DNA of 64,000 bases. Origin: Hyphomonadaceae bacterium UBA5336. Lineage in GTDB: Bacteria > Pseudomonadota > Alphaproteobacteria > Caulobacterales > Hyphomonadaceae. This document shows, piece by piece, positions 24,850 to 34,458 of the stretch; position 1 is the first letter of the stretch, and every line of letters begins with the position of its first letter. The stretch is taken from the NCBI GenBank assembly GCA_002408125.1, contig DHQO01000005.1, forward strand, positions 62,001 to 126,000, written 5' to 3'. The position numbers were made by a program, and so were the translations under genes. The notes under the pieces are model-generated. The model made no database searches and was not told the DNA's origin. It saw only the letters and a program-made list of their open reading frames with translations.

Positions 24850-27800
24850 TTGAAACAACAAAGGCGACTTTCATTGGCTAAAGCGGCGTCAAAGCGAAGG
24901 AAAAAAATTGAGTTTCTCGACGGGTACCAGCTTGGCGAGACATACCTCGTCCCGCCCGACGCAAGAAGTGGCCGAGCGGGAATACTGGAAGGGTTTTCAC
25001 CGGCTGGAGATGAAGTCATTGTTCGCGAGTGGCGACGAAAAGCCGGTGACGAAGATCTCGTGGAGATTTGGAAACACGAGCTCCGGCAGCTCTATCGGCT
25101 CGCCGGCTATCCGGGGGCTAGCGAACTGATTTGCCAGGTTGCTGCAGCCGGATTTGACAAGGACTCTTATTATATTGTTCTTAGCCCGTCCCAACGCCGC
25201 CCACTGAAAGTGTTCCTTGAAAGTACAAGTTCACGCGCCGCGTGGTTGCGCGGGCTCTCCCAACCCCAAAACCGCATCCGCATTTGGAAAAATGTTCTTT
25301 GTATCGTGGATGGGATCGGGATCCTCCACAAAGAGGGAATAGTTCATCGCAACCTAGACGAATGGGCTATCTTGACGTCCGCAGGGGATGAACCCGACTT
25401 CCAGCTGACTGGTTTCGAATGGTCCCTCAGGCTGAGCAGCACTACTGACAAGAAGCTTGACGATTTATTGGGTGATAGTGGCGTAATTTCCTTTGCTAGG
25501 GATTGGCATGACTTGGCGCTCTTGATTGCCCGCCTGTTCAACATTGAAGAGCAGCGACTCGGTGACCCCAAGATCGCCGACCATCGTGTCCATGAGCACA
25601 TAACAGCCGCCGAAGTGCGCCTGCTGAGGGACATGCGAGCCCCCGGCCTGTTCGACAATTTCAATAGCTCCCAAGTCCGGCAACGCATCAAGGAAATAAT
25701 TACTAACCTTCAAGCCTTCTCGGTCACGAATGAAGCGTCCTGGCTCCTTGTCTTCAACTTGTCGCAAACAAGCCCTCTCTCAAGGACAGTGAGGGAAGCG
25801 TCGTCGCAGGAAGTGGAAATGGACGACAAGGATGGACAGCTGAGATGGATCAGCGACGATCTGTCCCCGAGTGCAATGCTTGTTTCCACGGAGCATGATG
25901 GTCGTAAGCGCTTCTGGCTCAAGGGCAGGGAGCTTGCCTTTGAATTGCGCCAATTCGATTCGAGGAAGCGAACCCCGAGCTGGCGCATGGCGTTTGTGTC
26001 AAAAGGCATTCCGAAAGGAGAACTCATAAAGCCGTCCGAAGTCGAAGTGCCAATTCGCGTAGATGCGTTGAGGCTGTTTGATATCGGGAAAGCACATGAA
26101 GCGTTTGACAGGGTGATCGACAAGGCACCGGATTGGGAGACGCTGTTTTCGACCCTCAACAGCTCGGACAAGGACTTCTCGAGTCCATCCGACCGCCTGG
26201 TAACCGGATTCCATTTATTGCACGCGATCGATGTGGCGCTTGCCGCCACTCTCGCATTTCCAGTCGAAATTGTATCCCACCAATCCCAAGAGCGAACTAT
26301 CAGCCTAAAATACAGGCGCGATTCGTCGCTTGAGCGGCTCTCAAGCGCCCTGGGTATGGAACATCCTGCTGAACGCCTCGCGCAAGCGCTTGCCGAAGAG
26401 GAATTGGACAGCAGTGATGGTTGGATTCTCAGTGAGTCGCTCAATATTGGGCGTACCAGCCAATCAAACATTGAACTCGAATTTGCGCATCTCTCTGAAG
26501 AGCCGGCTGATGATCCGCTATATACATTTACGGAACAGTTGGGGGTCAATATTCCAGGCCGGAAAGGGTACCTGCAACCCTTGGACCTGGTCGGGACCTT
26601 TACGCAGTTGCAAAGGCGCTCCAAGGCGCTGCAACTCTTAAGCGAGCACACCGAGCTAGTTGGAACCCTGGTTGATCCCAGGAGCCGTATCTCGGATACG
26701 CATGAGCGGGTGAAAAAGGACAGTTCATTCCAAGAACTGGATCTACCCAAACAAAGGGCTCTCGAGGATATCCTCTCGGTATTGCCCTTGTTCACGCTCC
26801 AGGGGCCGCCGGGGGTTGGGAAGACTTTCCTGCTGAGAGATCTCTTGGAACGCCGCTTCAGGGGCGACCAGACTTCGAGGCTATTGGTGAGCTCCCAAGG
26901 CAATCACGCGCTAGATCATTTGCTGCATGAGTTCCATTCGGGTTGGCAGGAATCTGGTGAAGAACAGCCGCTTACTGTCAGGTGCAAGTCTCGTTTCAAC
27001 CGGAGTCCTCCCTCCGACTACGATATTGACAGTGTGCGAAAAAAATTGGCGACTGGTATTACGTCTTCCAGCTTGATCAGTGTTGCTTCCGGTCAAGTCG
27101 AGCAGCGCCTGCAGGACTGTGCGTCGGGATCGGGGAGCGGCGAGCGGGAAGGACGTGCGCTTGAGGCGCTTATTCTCAGGTCTGCGAACATCGTCTTGGC
27201 AACCACCAACTCTGAAAGCTTGGCGACGCTGTTGGATGAGCATGCCCAGTTCGATTGGGCAATCATTGAGGAAGCTGCAAAGGCCACCGGAAGTGAGCTT
27301 CTTTCACCAATGATGTTGTCCCACCGGCGCTTGCTAATTGGTGACCACAAGCAACTCCCGCCATTCGGCACGCGCGAAGTGGACAGGTTGCTGGGCGACC
27401 CCTCCAGGCTGAAAGAAATAGTTGTATCCCTGCCTTCGCTCTTGGACCGCAGCGTGGCCCACCTCCTTGACGACGAGATTGAAGTACGCCTTGGGAATTC
27501 AGTCGAAGAAATGGAGAAAACCTGCGGACAGGCCGCTCAAGCCTTTTCGCTGTTCAAGTCTATCCTGTTGGACGAGATCGACCGGCAATCAACAGGGAGG
27601 CCGGGCCGGAAGACCGGAGGGGCGCTGACGGAACAGCACAGGATGCACCCTGCGATCTGTGAAGTCGTGTCGAAGTGTTTCTATGATAACAAGCTCGTGA
27701 CGTCTGGGCGAAGGGAGGTCTCAGCGAAGCGAAATGAGTCTTGGATCGGAACCAAGGACCCGTCGAAGTTACCATCTGCACCTATTGTCTCACTCAATAT

Positions 27801-28380
27801 GCCATATGAAAGGACGGAAATCGGTGCGGGCCGGTTTGAACATGAGCCGAGATTTACAAACCCCTCGGAATGTCAAGTCGTCCTTGAAGCTATCGCAAAC
27901 CTTTCGGTCCAGGAGCACCGGCTGGGATTACCCTCGCTTGTGGTGCTGACCCCTTACTTGGAGCAGGTCCGTTTAATTCGTCGCGAAATCAACGACTCGG
28001 AAAATGCCAAGCAATCCCTCAAGCAATTCCGGTCAGTCTTGCCAGATGGTGGTTGGGTGGCAACTGTCGATAGTTTTCAAGGGAACGAAGCAGACGTGGT
28101 CGTATTCTCACTTGTGAGGAACAACCGGGCAGCAACAATCCGCCGTGCGTTGGGATTCATAGCTGATGAGCGCCGGTTCAATGTCCTACTCAGCCGAGCC
28201 CGGGAGCGCCTAGTTTTTGTGGGAAGCCGTGAGTTCCTGAAGACAATCTCAGAACCTTTGGGATTGGAATCCAGGCAGGACGCTGCCTTCCTGAGAACCT
28301 ACCTGGAAGTGACCGGCAAGTTGGGCAAAAGCGGACAGCACAGGGTGAGGGACGTCCGGATCGAGGATATCAAGGCATGA
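24850..28380 (+). CDS. mkoA: Mokosh type I MkoA-like protein: degenerate kinase plus superfamily 1 helicase
   Basis: A protein of about 1,176 residues with two parts. Residues 20-200 have the layout of a Ser/Thr kinase but lack key residues: Arg59 replaces the ATP-binding Lys (VIVREW), the catalytic loop reads HRNLDEW at 166-172 instead of HRD, and the DFG motif reads GFE at 188-190. Residues 620-1160 are a COG1112-type (Upf1/DNA2-like) helicase with Walker A GPPGVGKT (652-659), Walker B AIIEEAAKA (804-812), then IGDHKQLPPFG, VDSFQGNEADVV (from 1073) and NVLLSRARERLV (from 1111). Kinase plus helicase followed by a PLD gene is the Mokosh type I anti-phage architecture. The start is TTG at 24850, or TTG at 24874; no ATG fits. 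Confidence 0.85.
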   Translation: MKQQRRLSLAKAASKRRKKIEFLDGYQLGETYLVPPDARSGRAGILEGFSPAGDEVIVREWRRKAGDEDLVEIWKHELRQLYRLAGYPGASELICQVAAAGFDKDSYYIVLSPSQRRPLKVFLESTSSRAAWLRGLSQPQNRIRIWKNVLCIVDGIGILHKEGIVHRNLDEWAILTSAGDEPDFQLTGFEWSLRLSSTTDKKLDDLLGDSGVISFARDWHDLALLIARLFNIEEQRLGDPKIADHRVHEHITAAEVRLLRDMRAPGLFDNFNSSQVRQRIKEIITNLQAFSVTNEASWLLVFNLSQTSPLSRTVREASSQEVEMDDKDGQLRWISDDLSPSAMLVSTEHDGRKRFWLKGRELAFELRQFDSRKRTPSWRMAFVSKGIPKGELIKPSEVEVPIRVDALRLFDIGKAHEAFDRVIDKAPDWETLFSTLNSSDKDFSSPSDRLVTGFHLLHAIDVALAATLAFPVEIVSHQSQERTISLKYRRDSSLERLSSALGMEHPAERLAQALAEEELDSSDGWILSESLNIGRTSQSNIELEFAHLSEEPADDPLYTFTEQLGVNIPGRKGYLQPLDLVGTFTQLQRRSKALQLLSEHTELVGTLVDPRSRISDTHERVKKDSSFQELDLPKQRALEDILSVLPLFTLQGPPGVGKTFLLRDLLERRFRGDQTSRLLVSSQGNHALDHLLHEFHSGWQESGEEQPLTVRCKSRFNRSPPSDYDIDSVRKKLATGITSSSLISVASGQVEQRLQDCASGSGSGEREGRALEALILRSANIVLATTNSESLATLLDEHAQFDWAIIEEAAKATGSELLSPMMLSHRRLLIGDHKQLPPFGTREVDRLLGDPSRLKEIVVSLPSLLDRSVAHLLDDEIEVRLGNSVEEMEKTCGQAAQAFSLFKSILLDEIDRQSTGRPGRKTGGALTEQHRMHPAICEVVSKCFYDNKLVTSGRREVSAKRNESWIGTKDPSKLPSAPIVSLNMPYERTEIGAGRFEHEPRFTNPSECQVVLEAIANLSVQEHRLGLPSLVVLTPYLEQVRLIRREINDSENAKQSLKQFRSVLPDGGWVATVDSFQGNEADVVVFSLVRNNRAATIRRALGFIADERRFNVLLSRARERLVFVGSREFLKTISEPLGLESRQDAAFLRTYLEVTGKLGKSGQHRVRDVRIEDIKA

Positions 28381-30134
28381 AACGGCCCGTCTATGTTGCG
28401 ATGCCCATGTTGCAGCAGTCATACGAGTTTGAACTTGAGAGCGGTCGGCGCTGGAATGCAGTCGAGCACCTAATCCTCCAAGCGATTTGCCAGAAGGCCC
28501 AGTCCGCCGGCGATATTTCACGGGCGGGCAACATGCCTCGGCGGGTCGCACTCGAAGCACTCATCCGGCTAATGAGGGCCGGATGGGTCGAGTTGAGCCA
28601 AGCTGCAAGCGAAGTCCACTTTTCCGCGACGGACCGCGGACGGACTGTAGCACTGTATGAAGATCTGCCATTCACGACAGAAACGAAAACCAGGCGGCTG
28701 AGCTTTGCAGTGGATCTAGTGTCGGGCAAAGTCCTCAACAAGCGCGAACTCAAGCTCATGCGACCCGATGAATGGCGCGAATTTGCAGAAGGGAAAGTTG
28801 CAGTTGAAGTCTCCAAGCCAGATATCAGCAATACTGATTTTGGCCATACAGCGCCACTGATCCGGGCGTTGGTTCGGGAAGATGAAGATGTCGTTCGAAT
28901 AAAGCCATCAGTCCATCCTCCTTTGGATAGGCTGGCAGTATTCCTCGTGCGGGGGGATAATGTTGAAGGCTTGCCCAGAGATGCAGCCGGACTGAATGGT
29001 TCGATACTTGAAGCAGCCAGTAGAGTGCCAAGCGAGGCAAAAGCAGATGGGGCGGCCAAACAGGTCAAGATAATTGCACCGGACAAGGAACAAGTCCGGC
29101 CGGTCCGTCATACGGCGGTGAGGCATGCGGATTATGTCCTAGGCGGAGCTGATCACCGTAGCCTAATACAACGGACGCTGCGCAAGGCTCGGAAACTAGT
29201 GGTTATTCACACCACGTTCCTGCGCGAGGGGGCTTTCCTCGCCCTCCAAGAGGATTTCAGGGCAGCAGTGAATCGCGGTGCAAAGATCCATGTGTTCTGG
29301 GGGCAGGGTGACAGCGCTACGGAGGCCGCCAGTTCGAGGGCCGAAGCGGAAAGGTTACGCATACAGTTAGGGAACTGGGGGTTAAATTCCAACATAACAA
29401 TTCACAACGCTTCGACCAATTCTCACGCCAAGATACTCTTAGCCGATGACGGCAGCGGTGATTTTACCGCTACGATCGGATCGTGCAACTGGCTGTATTC
29501 CGGTTTCGACAGCTTTGAAGCGTCCGTTATCTTGCGCGACCCGCGACTGGTCTCGGATGTGTTATTCGAGCTGGCTGAAATGGTGCGAACGTCAAATCGG
29601 GACTTTACCGATATTGGCGTCAATTTTCTACAACTCGCCCGAACGCTCGCGATCCGCTCACCTAGGAATGGGACCTCCGAGGTAAAGATCTTGATTGGGG
29701 AAGAGCACGATGATTGCGTGCTTGATGCTAGGGACAATGCGCAGCGGCAAGTCGACGTCATTAGTCACAGGCTTGGCGTCACAGCCGTGCCAGCAATTAT
29801 CCTGCCCATGGTGTCAGCGACACGGGCAAGGGGTATACAGACAAACCTGTTCTATTCAAAAGCAAGCGGGCCTGTAAGCAGCGAAGACTCACAAGAGGTG
29901 CGGAATGGCTACCAGGGCGAGGGCGTCAGTATCACCCCCGTTTACTCTCCAAGAGTACATGCGAAGATGCTCCTGCGCGATGACGATCATGGGATCATAA
30001 CCAGCCTCAATTGGCTATCCGCCGATACCTCCAATGCGCGGCCACACCAAGAAATGGGCGTCATGATCCGTTCCCCTGGCTCGGCGCGGCACTTACGGGA
30101 ACAGTTCCAGGTTAAGCGCGAGTATGCAAGCTAG
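28377..30134 (+). CDS. mkoB: Mokosh type I MkoB-like phospholipase-D-family protein
   Basis: A 585-residue protein that begins in the ATGA overlap with the helicase gene. Residues 25-100 look like a winged helix (HLILQAICQKAQSAGDISRA). The C-terminal half has two PLD catalytic motifs, HAKILLADD at 350-358 (followed by TIGSCNWLYSG) and HAKMLLRDD at 528-536 (followed by TSLNWLSADT). Each has the His-x-Lys-x4-Asp set, so one chain can form a complete active site. PLD proteins next to COG1112 helicases are expected to act as nucleases in Mokosh. The gene converges on copG with 15 bp between stops. Confidence 0.86.
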   Translation: MKRPVYVAMPMLQQSYEFELESGRRWNAVEHLILQAICQKAQSAGDISRAGNMPRRVALEALIRLMRAGWVELSQAASEVHFSATDRGRTVALYEDLPFTTETKTRRLSFAVDLVSGKVLNKRELKLMRPDEWREFAEGKVAVEVSKPDISNTDFGHTAPLIRALVREDEDVVRIKPSVHPPLDRLAVFLVRGDNVEGLPRDAAGLNGSILEAASRVPSEAKADGAAKQVKIIAPDKEQVRPVRHTAVRHADYVLGGADHRSLIQRTLRKARKLVVIHTTFLREGAFLALQEDFRAAVNRGAKIHVFWGQGDSATEAASSRAEAERLRIQLGNWGLNSNITIHNASTNSHAKILLADDGSGDFTATIGSCNWLYSGFDSFEASVILRDPRLVSDVLFELAEMVRTSNRDFTDIGVNFLQLARTLAIRSPRNGTSEVKILIGEEHDDCVLDARDNAQRQVDVISHRLGVTAVPAIILPMVSATRARGIQTNLFYSKASGPVSSEDSQEVRNGYQGEGVSITPVYSPRVHAKMLLRDDDHGIITSLNWLSADTSNARPHQEMGVMIRSPGSARHLREQFQVKREYAS

Positions 30135-30149
30135 CCGGTCCTGCAACGA

Positions 30150-30527
30150 TTAGTTCCAGATATGCGGGTTGGAGCGGTCGACGACGCGTTTGGTCAGCGC
30201 TTCGAGCTCGCTTCGCGCACGAGCTGCATCCGCCGGCGTTTCGAACGGGTTATTGCCCGGCCGCTGCTTCAGCCATTCGAAGATGAATTCGACCAAGAGG
30301 TCCGTCTGGAACGCTGTTCCGGTCTCCAGCTTCTCGATCTGGTCTTCAACGCGCTCCAGCCGCTGGATGATCGCCGCATCGGGCCGATCTTCAGGCGGCG
30401 TGAACAGCAGGGTCAGCGCCTCATCTATCAAGGTGCCGACGTGGACGCCATGCTCTGCAGAGAACTGCTTCACCTTGCGATGGTTCGTCTCGGAGACGCG
30501 GATATGAAGCCTGGGATTGCGCGCCAT
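30150..30527 (-). CDS. CopG-like ribbon-helix-helix protein of the traG operon
   Basis: A 125-residue protein with an N-terminal ribbon-helix-helix (PRLHIRVSETNHRKVKQFSA, then HVGTLIDEALTLLF) and a helical tail. This family is regularly found just after traG in trb-type elements and is annotated as CopG. It is presumed to regulate traG or assist relaxosome assembly; neither is shown here. It begins 3 bp after the traG stop and is transcribed with it. Confidence 0.85.
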   Translation of the reverse strand: MARNPRLHIRVSETNHRKVKQFSAEHGVHVGTLIDEALTLLFTPPEDRPDAAIIQRLERVEDQIEKLETGTAFQTDLLVEFIFEWLKQRPGNNPFETPADAARARSELEALTKRVVDRSNPHIWN

Positions 30528-30530
30528 GTC

Positions 30531-32453
30531 CTAGATCTCCCGTCCGCCATTTTCCTGGGCATGCAGGTAGTAGCGCGCAATCTGGTCTTGGATGCTACCA
30601 CGCTGCTGCGGTGCGCGTTCTTCCTCCGCCGCAATATCCTGCGTGGCCTCATCCTCATCGCCGATGTCAGGGCCTACGGACCGCGCCAGCCCACCTGCAT
30701 CGTCGTTAGAGGGCGACGGACCAGACTGATGATATCCGCCAAACCACGATGTATTGGCACTGGCAGCCACACTCGGCAGAGCACCGACCCGCTCGGTGAA
30801 ATTTCGGTCTTCATAGTAGCGGAGTTTCTTCGCGCGGATCGGTGGATGGCTCGCCAGAAAGATCAGCGCGTCATCGGTCGGCATCTGCATCACTTCGCCG
30901 GGTGTCAGGAGCGGACGCTGTGTTTCCTGCTGCGAGACCATGACATGACTGAGCCAGGGCGCGAGCCGGTGACCAGTATAATTCTTCTGGTTTCGCTGCT
31001 CCGTCGTGGTTCCGAGCATGTCGGAAATACGCTTGGCGGTGCGCTCGTCATTCGTCGCGAACGCGATCCGGACATGGCAATTATCGAGGATCGAATTGTT
31101 CTGCCCGTATGCCTTCTCGACCTGGTTCAGAGACTGAGCAATCAGGAAGGCGCGGATCCCATACCCAGCCATGAAGGCCAGCGAACTCTCGAAGAAGTCC
31201 AGCCGTCCGAGCGCCGGGAATTCATCCAGCAACAACAGGGTCTGCCGACGGTCCTGCCCATGTGGCAACTCTTCACAAAGCCGGCGCGCAATCTGGTTGA
31301 GGATCAACCGCATCAACGGCTTGGTCCGTGAGAGATCAGACGGCGGAACGACTAGGTAGAGCGATGCTGGAATCTCTCCCCGGAACAGGTCCTCGATCCG
31401 CCAATCCGAGCCGGATGTCGCCCGCTGCACGACCGGGTCGCGGTAAAGCCCCAGGAACGAGATCGCCGTCGACACGACCGACGACTTTTCATTCTCAGAC
31501 TTATTCAGGAGTTCTCGCGCTGCTTCCGCCACAACCGGATGCGTCAATGGCCGGTCACGGCTTCCCAGATGGTTCGCCTCAAGCATTCGCTCCAGCGTGT
31601 CATCGATCGGCCGGGCCGGATCGGACAGCAGGGTCGCCACGCCCGCGAGCGACTTATCATCTTCAGCGTAGATAACATGCAGGATTGCACCAACCAGCAG
31701 TGAATGCGCCGTCTTGTCCCAATGACTTCGCCGCTCGAGGGATCCATCCGGATCGACCAGAATGTCTGCCACATTCTGCGCATCCCGAACCTCGTGCGCG
31801 CCGAGCCGCACTTCCAGCAGTGGATTGAACCGCGAACTCGACAAATCCGTCGGATCGAAACGGACACAGCGAGAGAAGCTCGATCGCCACTTTGAGGTCA
31901 GCGCCCAGTTCTCTCCCTTGATGTCATGAATGATCGCATTGCCGGTCCAGGAAAGAAGGGTAGGGATCACCAAGCCCACACCCTTGCCCGACCGGGTTGG
32001 CGCAAAGGCCATTACGTGCTCGGCGCCAGCGTGCCGGAGATAGCGTCCGTTGAACTGTCCCAGCACCACACCTGACGAGCCAAGCAGGCCGGATAGTCGG
32101 ACATCCCGAACCGATGACCAGCGCGCGGAGCCATAAGTCGTCGCGTTCTTCTCGCGTCTTGCCCGCCAGAGCGACGCGATGATCGCCATCACAATCCCGG
32201 CGATGCCCCCCAGCGAGGCAATCAAACCCGCACGCGCAAATACATTCGGCGCATAAGCGTCATAGGCATACCACCACTGGAACAGCCGCCAGGGTTTGTA
32301 GACCGGCTGACCCGCCACTTCGAACCAGGCTCCGCCCAAACGAGGTTGATGGTCTAGAACCCCAGCCACCCACTGCGTCGCAATCCACACCGAACAGGTG
32401 ATCAGGAAAAGCGTCAGAAGAAATTGGCCAAAGAGGAATTTGGTAGGGGTCAT
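30531..32453 (-). CDS. traG: TraG/VirD4 type IV coupling protein
   Basis: A 640-residue inner-membrane ATPase that hands the relaxase-DNA complex to the secretion channel. Two N-terminal membrane helices (FLFGQFLLTLFLITCSVWIA and a second near residue 85) precede the ATPase, with Walker A FAPTRSGKGVGLVIPTLLSW and Walker B LLLLDEFPALG and the motifs IHDIKGENW, AFATNDERTAKR and SHPPIRAKKLRYYED. The ATG at 32451-32453 gives the family start MTPTKFLFGQ. The gene is complete. A block of defence-like genes begins about 190 bp upstream, divergently. Confidence 0.95.
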   Translation of the reverse strand: MTPTKFLFGQFLLTLFLITCSVWIATQWVAGVLDHQPRLGGAWFEVAGQPVYKPWRLFQWWYAYDAYAPNVFARAGLIASLGGIAGIVMAIIASLWRARREKNATTYGSARWSSVRDVRLSGLLGSSGVVLGQFNGRYLRHAGAEHVMAFAPTRSGKGVGLVIPTLLSWTGNAIIHDIKGENWALTSKWRSSFSRCVRFDPTDLSSSRFNPLLEVRLGAHEVRDAQNVADILVDPDGSLERRSHWDKTAHSLLVGAILHVIYAEDDKSLAGVATLLSDPARPIDDTLERMLEANHLGSRDRPLTHPVVAEAARELLNKSENEKSSVVSTAISFLGLYRDPVVQRATSGSDWRIEDLFRGEIPASLYLVVPPSDLSRTKPLMRLILNQIARRLCEELPHGQDRRQTLLLLDEFPALGRLDFFESSLAFMAGYGIRAFLIAQSLNQVEKAYGQNNSILDNCHVRIAFATNDERTAKRISDMLGTTTEQRNQKNYTGHRLAPWLSHVMVSQQETQRPLLTPGEVMQMPTDDALIFLASHPPIRAKKLRYYEDRNFTERVGALPSVAASANTSWFGGYHQSGPSPSNDDAGGLARSVGPDIGDEDEATQDIAAEEERAPQQRGSIQDQIARYYLHAQENGGREI

Positions 32454-32643
32454 GATCCGCCCGTCCGATTGAGAACCGGTAGGAGAATTGCCCGCCAAGC
32501 TACATCAAGCGACATGGAGCTTGAGGAGTTCCAGGGAACCAGAGGTCTCGGGGACGCGGGGCAAGGACTGGCTAGGTTCAGAGCGATTGCTTAATGTCCA
32601 ACGCAATTTGTTGTTCCTCAATTGTTCTGGCCTGGGTATAAGT

Positions 32644-33483
32644 ATGGCCATGGATCAAGCAAAAGAGAGCGAAAGCAGAACACTGCCCCAATCCCAACTT
32701 GAGGCGATTGCGCAAGCTCTGGGGGATACAGAAGACGGCTTAACGAACAGCGAGATTGATCGGCTGATCGTCGAGTGCCGAATGGTTGATCCTGGACCGG
32801 GCACCAAATGGAAGCGGATATATAACGCTTTCGCTGAAGTGCAGAACCGCAAGCAAAATCGCACTAACGTACTTGAGTTCATCCGTAGAGCGATGGCGCC
32901 GGTCAAATACATGAAATCGCCGGAACGGTTTGAGACCCTCCGCAGAAACCTCAATGGCGTTTTGCTGTTCTCGGGGATGCTGGTGGATGATCGGGGTAAA
33001 TTGGTTCCAACAACAACGGCAAGCACTATCTCAGATGCCCGGCGGCGCGCAAATGATCTACGCGCTGATCTGAAAGATCGCGGTGTTCATCCTGATGTGT
33101 TGGCTTTCTGCAAGGAAGAGCTTCTCGCGGACAATTACTTTCACGCGGTCCTAGAGGCGACGAAAAGCATCGGTGACAAGCTTCGTACCAGAACGGGCTT
33201 GCAAGACGATGGAGGCGTTCTCGTTGACCGGGCACTATGCGGTAACCCGCCAATGCTCGCGATAAATCCGCTTAAAAAAGAAAGCGAAAGGTCTGAGCAA
33301 AAGGGTTTTGCCAACCTCGTCAAAGGAACATTCGGGATGTTTCGGAATCCCACCGCGCACGAAGCTCGCAAGAATTGGAACATGAGCAAGGATGATGCGA
33401 CGGATTTGTTGTCATTGGTCTCGTTGATTCATCGCCGGGTTGATGCGTCGCATATGCCTGACAGGACAACAGCTAAGAACTAA
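32644..33483 (+). CDS. TIGR02391/Ymh-like protein with HEPN-type RxxxxH motif
   Basis: A 279-residue protein resembling the TIGR02391 (Ymh) family and the C-terminal domain of abortive-infection proteins. The recognisable block is C-terminal: FHAVLEATKSIGDKLRTRTG, then LVDRALCG and KGFANLVKGTFGMFRNPTAH. The motif RNPTAH at 234-239 fits the RxxxxH active site of HEPN ribonucleases. The N-terminal half is unlike anything I recognise. Start ATG 32644, with another ATG two codons later. The next gene begins 4 bp after the stop on the same strand, so the two probably act together. Anti-phage function is inferred from family and position. Confidence 0.72.
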   Translation: MAMDQAKESESRTLPQSQLEAIAQALGDTEDGLTNSEIDRLIVECRMVDPGPGTKWKRIYNAFAEVQNRKQNRTNVLEFIRRAMAPVKYMKSPERFETLRRNLNGVLLFSGMLVDDRGKLVPTTTASTISDARRRANDLRADLKDRGVHPDVLAFCKEELLADNYFHAVLEATKSIGDKLRTRTGLQDDGGVLVDRALCGNPPMLAINPLKKESERSEQKGFANLVKGTFGMFRNPTAHEARKNWNMSKDDATDLLSLVSLIHRRVDASHMPDRTTAKN

Positions 33484-33487
33484 GAAG

Positions 33488-34381
33488 ATGAAGAGGTATT
33501 TGGTTTATCCGTTTGACTTTGACACGCGCGCCGAGTTGTTGCGCACGGAAATTCAAGATTCATGGGAAGAGAAGATAAAGGCGCAATGGCGCACAAATAG
33601 GGAGAGTCTTGAGGCGAGCCTTCGCAAGGAACTTGGTGACCACAACTTCGATATGAAGTTGAAGAATTTTAGAGACTGCGGATCAGCACCATTTTCCATC
33701 GTTTCGTATCACAACCCATTGTACCATCAGGCGCGGTACGCGTTTTATCATGGGTACTACTATCCCGCGCTTCTGGCCGCCTGTGCTTTGGGAGAGCGTA
33801 TGCTCAATCATATGATATTGGACCTGAGGGACGAGTTCAGTGGCACAGAGCAATACCGAAAGGTTGCTAGGAAAAACTCGTTCGATAATTGGGACGTTGC
33901 GATCAGCACTCTTGAGGCTTGGGATATCTTTCAAGCCGATTGCGTTACCGCCGATTTCCGCGCCTTAAAACGACTTCGGCACCGTTCTGTTCACTTTTCT
34001 CCTGAGACGTATCGAACGTTGCGTGAAGACGCCCTCAGCGCTTTGCAGCATTTGGCGTCGATAATCCGCGTACAGTTTGGATTTGACGGGGCGGCCAGAT
34101 GGATGCTGCCTGGCACGAAAGGAAACCGTTTCATTAAGAAGGACAGTGAAGCCGACCCCTTCCTGGTGAAGTATTATCTTCCCCAATGCCCGCTTGTCAG
34201 CCCGATGTTTTCGATCAACTTCCAGCCTCAGGGCATCGGCTTCTTCGACTTTAAAGACACCGAGGATCGAGAGGTTTCCGATGCCGAGTTCGCTCGTCTC
34301 TACAACGAACGTGATCCGACCTTGATTGCACCGTCAAAAGTGCCGCCGGAAGACAACATAGTGTGGTATCTGCGCCAATAA
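33488..34381 (+). CDS. Hypothetical protein with a HEPN-like helical core
   Basis: A 297-residue protein of no recognised family, coupled to the Ymh-like gene (4-bp gap). Its centre is helical and reads HNPLYHQARYAFYHGYYYPA, LLAACALGERMLNHMILDL, then ALKRLRHRSVHF. The segment RHRSVH at 164-169 fits the RxxxxH pattern of HEPN nucleases, and the preceding helix with an invariant-looking Glu also fits. The C-terminal 90 residues are a separate domain (ending PPEDNIVWYLRQ). Codon use is more A/T-rich than in the transfer genes, suggesting separate acquisition. Two HEPN-like proteins in tandem could form a heteromeric RNase or a toxin with its partner. Confidence 0.58.
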   Translation: MKRYLVYPFDFDTRAELLRTEIQDSWEEKIKAQWRTNRESLEASLRKELGDHNFDMKLKNFRDCGSAPFSIVSYHNPLYHQARYAFYHGYYYPALLAACALGERMLNHMILDLRDEFSGTEQYRKVARKNSFDNWDVAISTLEAWDIFQADCVTADFRALKRLRHRSVHFSPETYRTLREDALSALQHLASIIRVQFGFDGAARWMLPGTKGNRFIKKDSEADPFLVKYYLPQCPLVSPMFSINFQPQGIGFFDFKDTEDREVSDAEFARLYNERDPTLIAPSKVPPEDNIVWYLRQ

Positions 34382-34458
34382 TGAACCTGCGCTGTCTTCT
34401 TGTTGTTTCTCTCGGATGCAGAAGAGCGGCCTGGCCACGTTTGCCTATCTCAGAGCGT

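Noticed and set aside
24850..28380. Assignment of the helicase to Zorya, Hachiman or a DISARM-type system
   Set aside because: The helicase motifs are superfamily 1 COG1112-type and the partner is a two-HKD PLD protein, which fits Mokosh better; no DISARM or Zorya partners are present.
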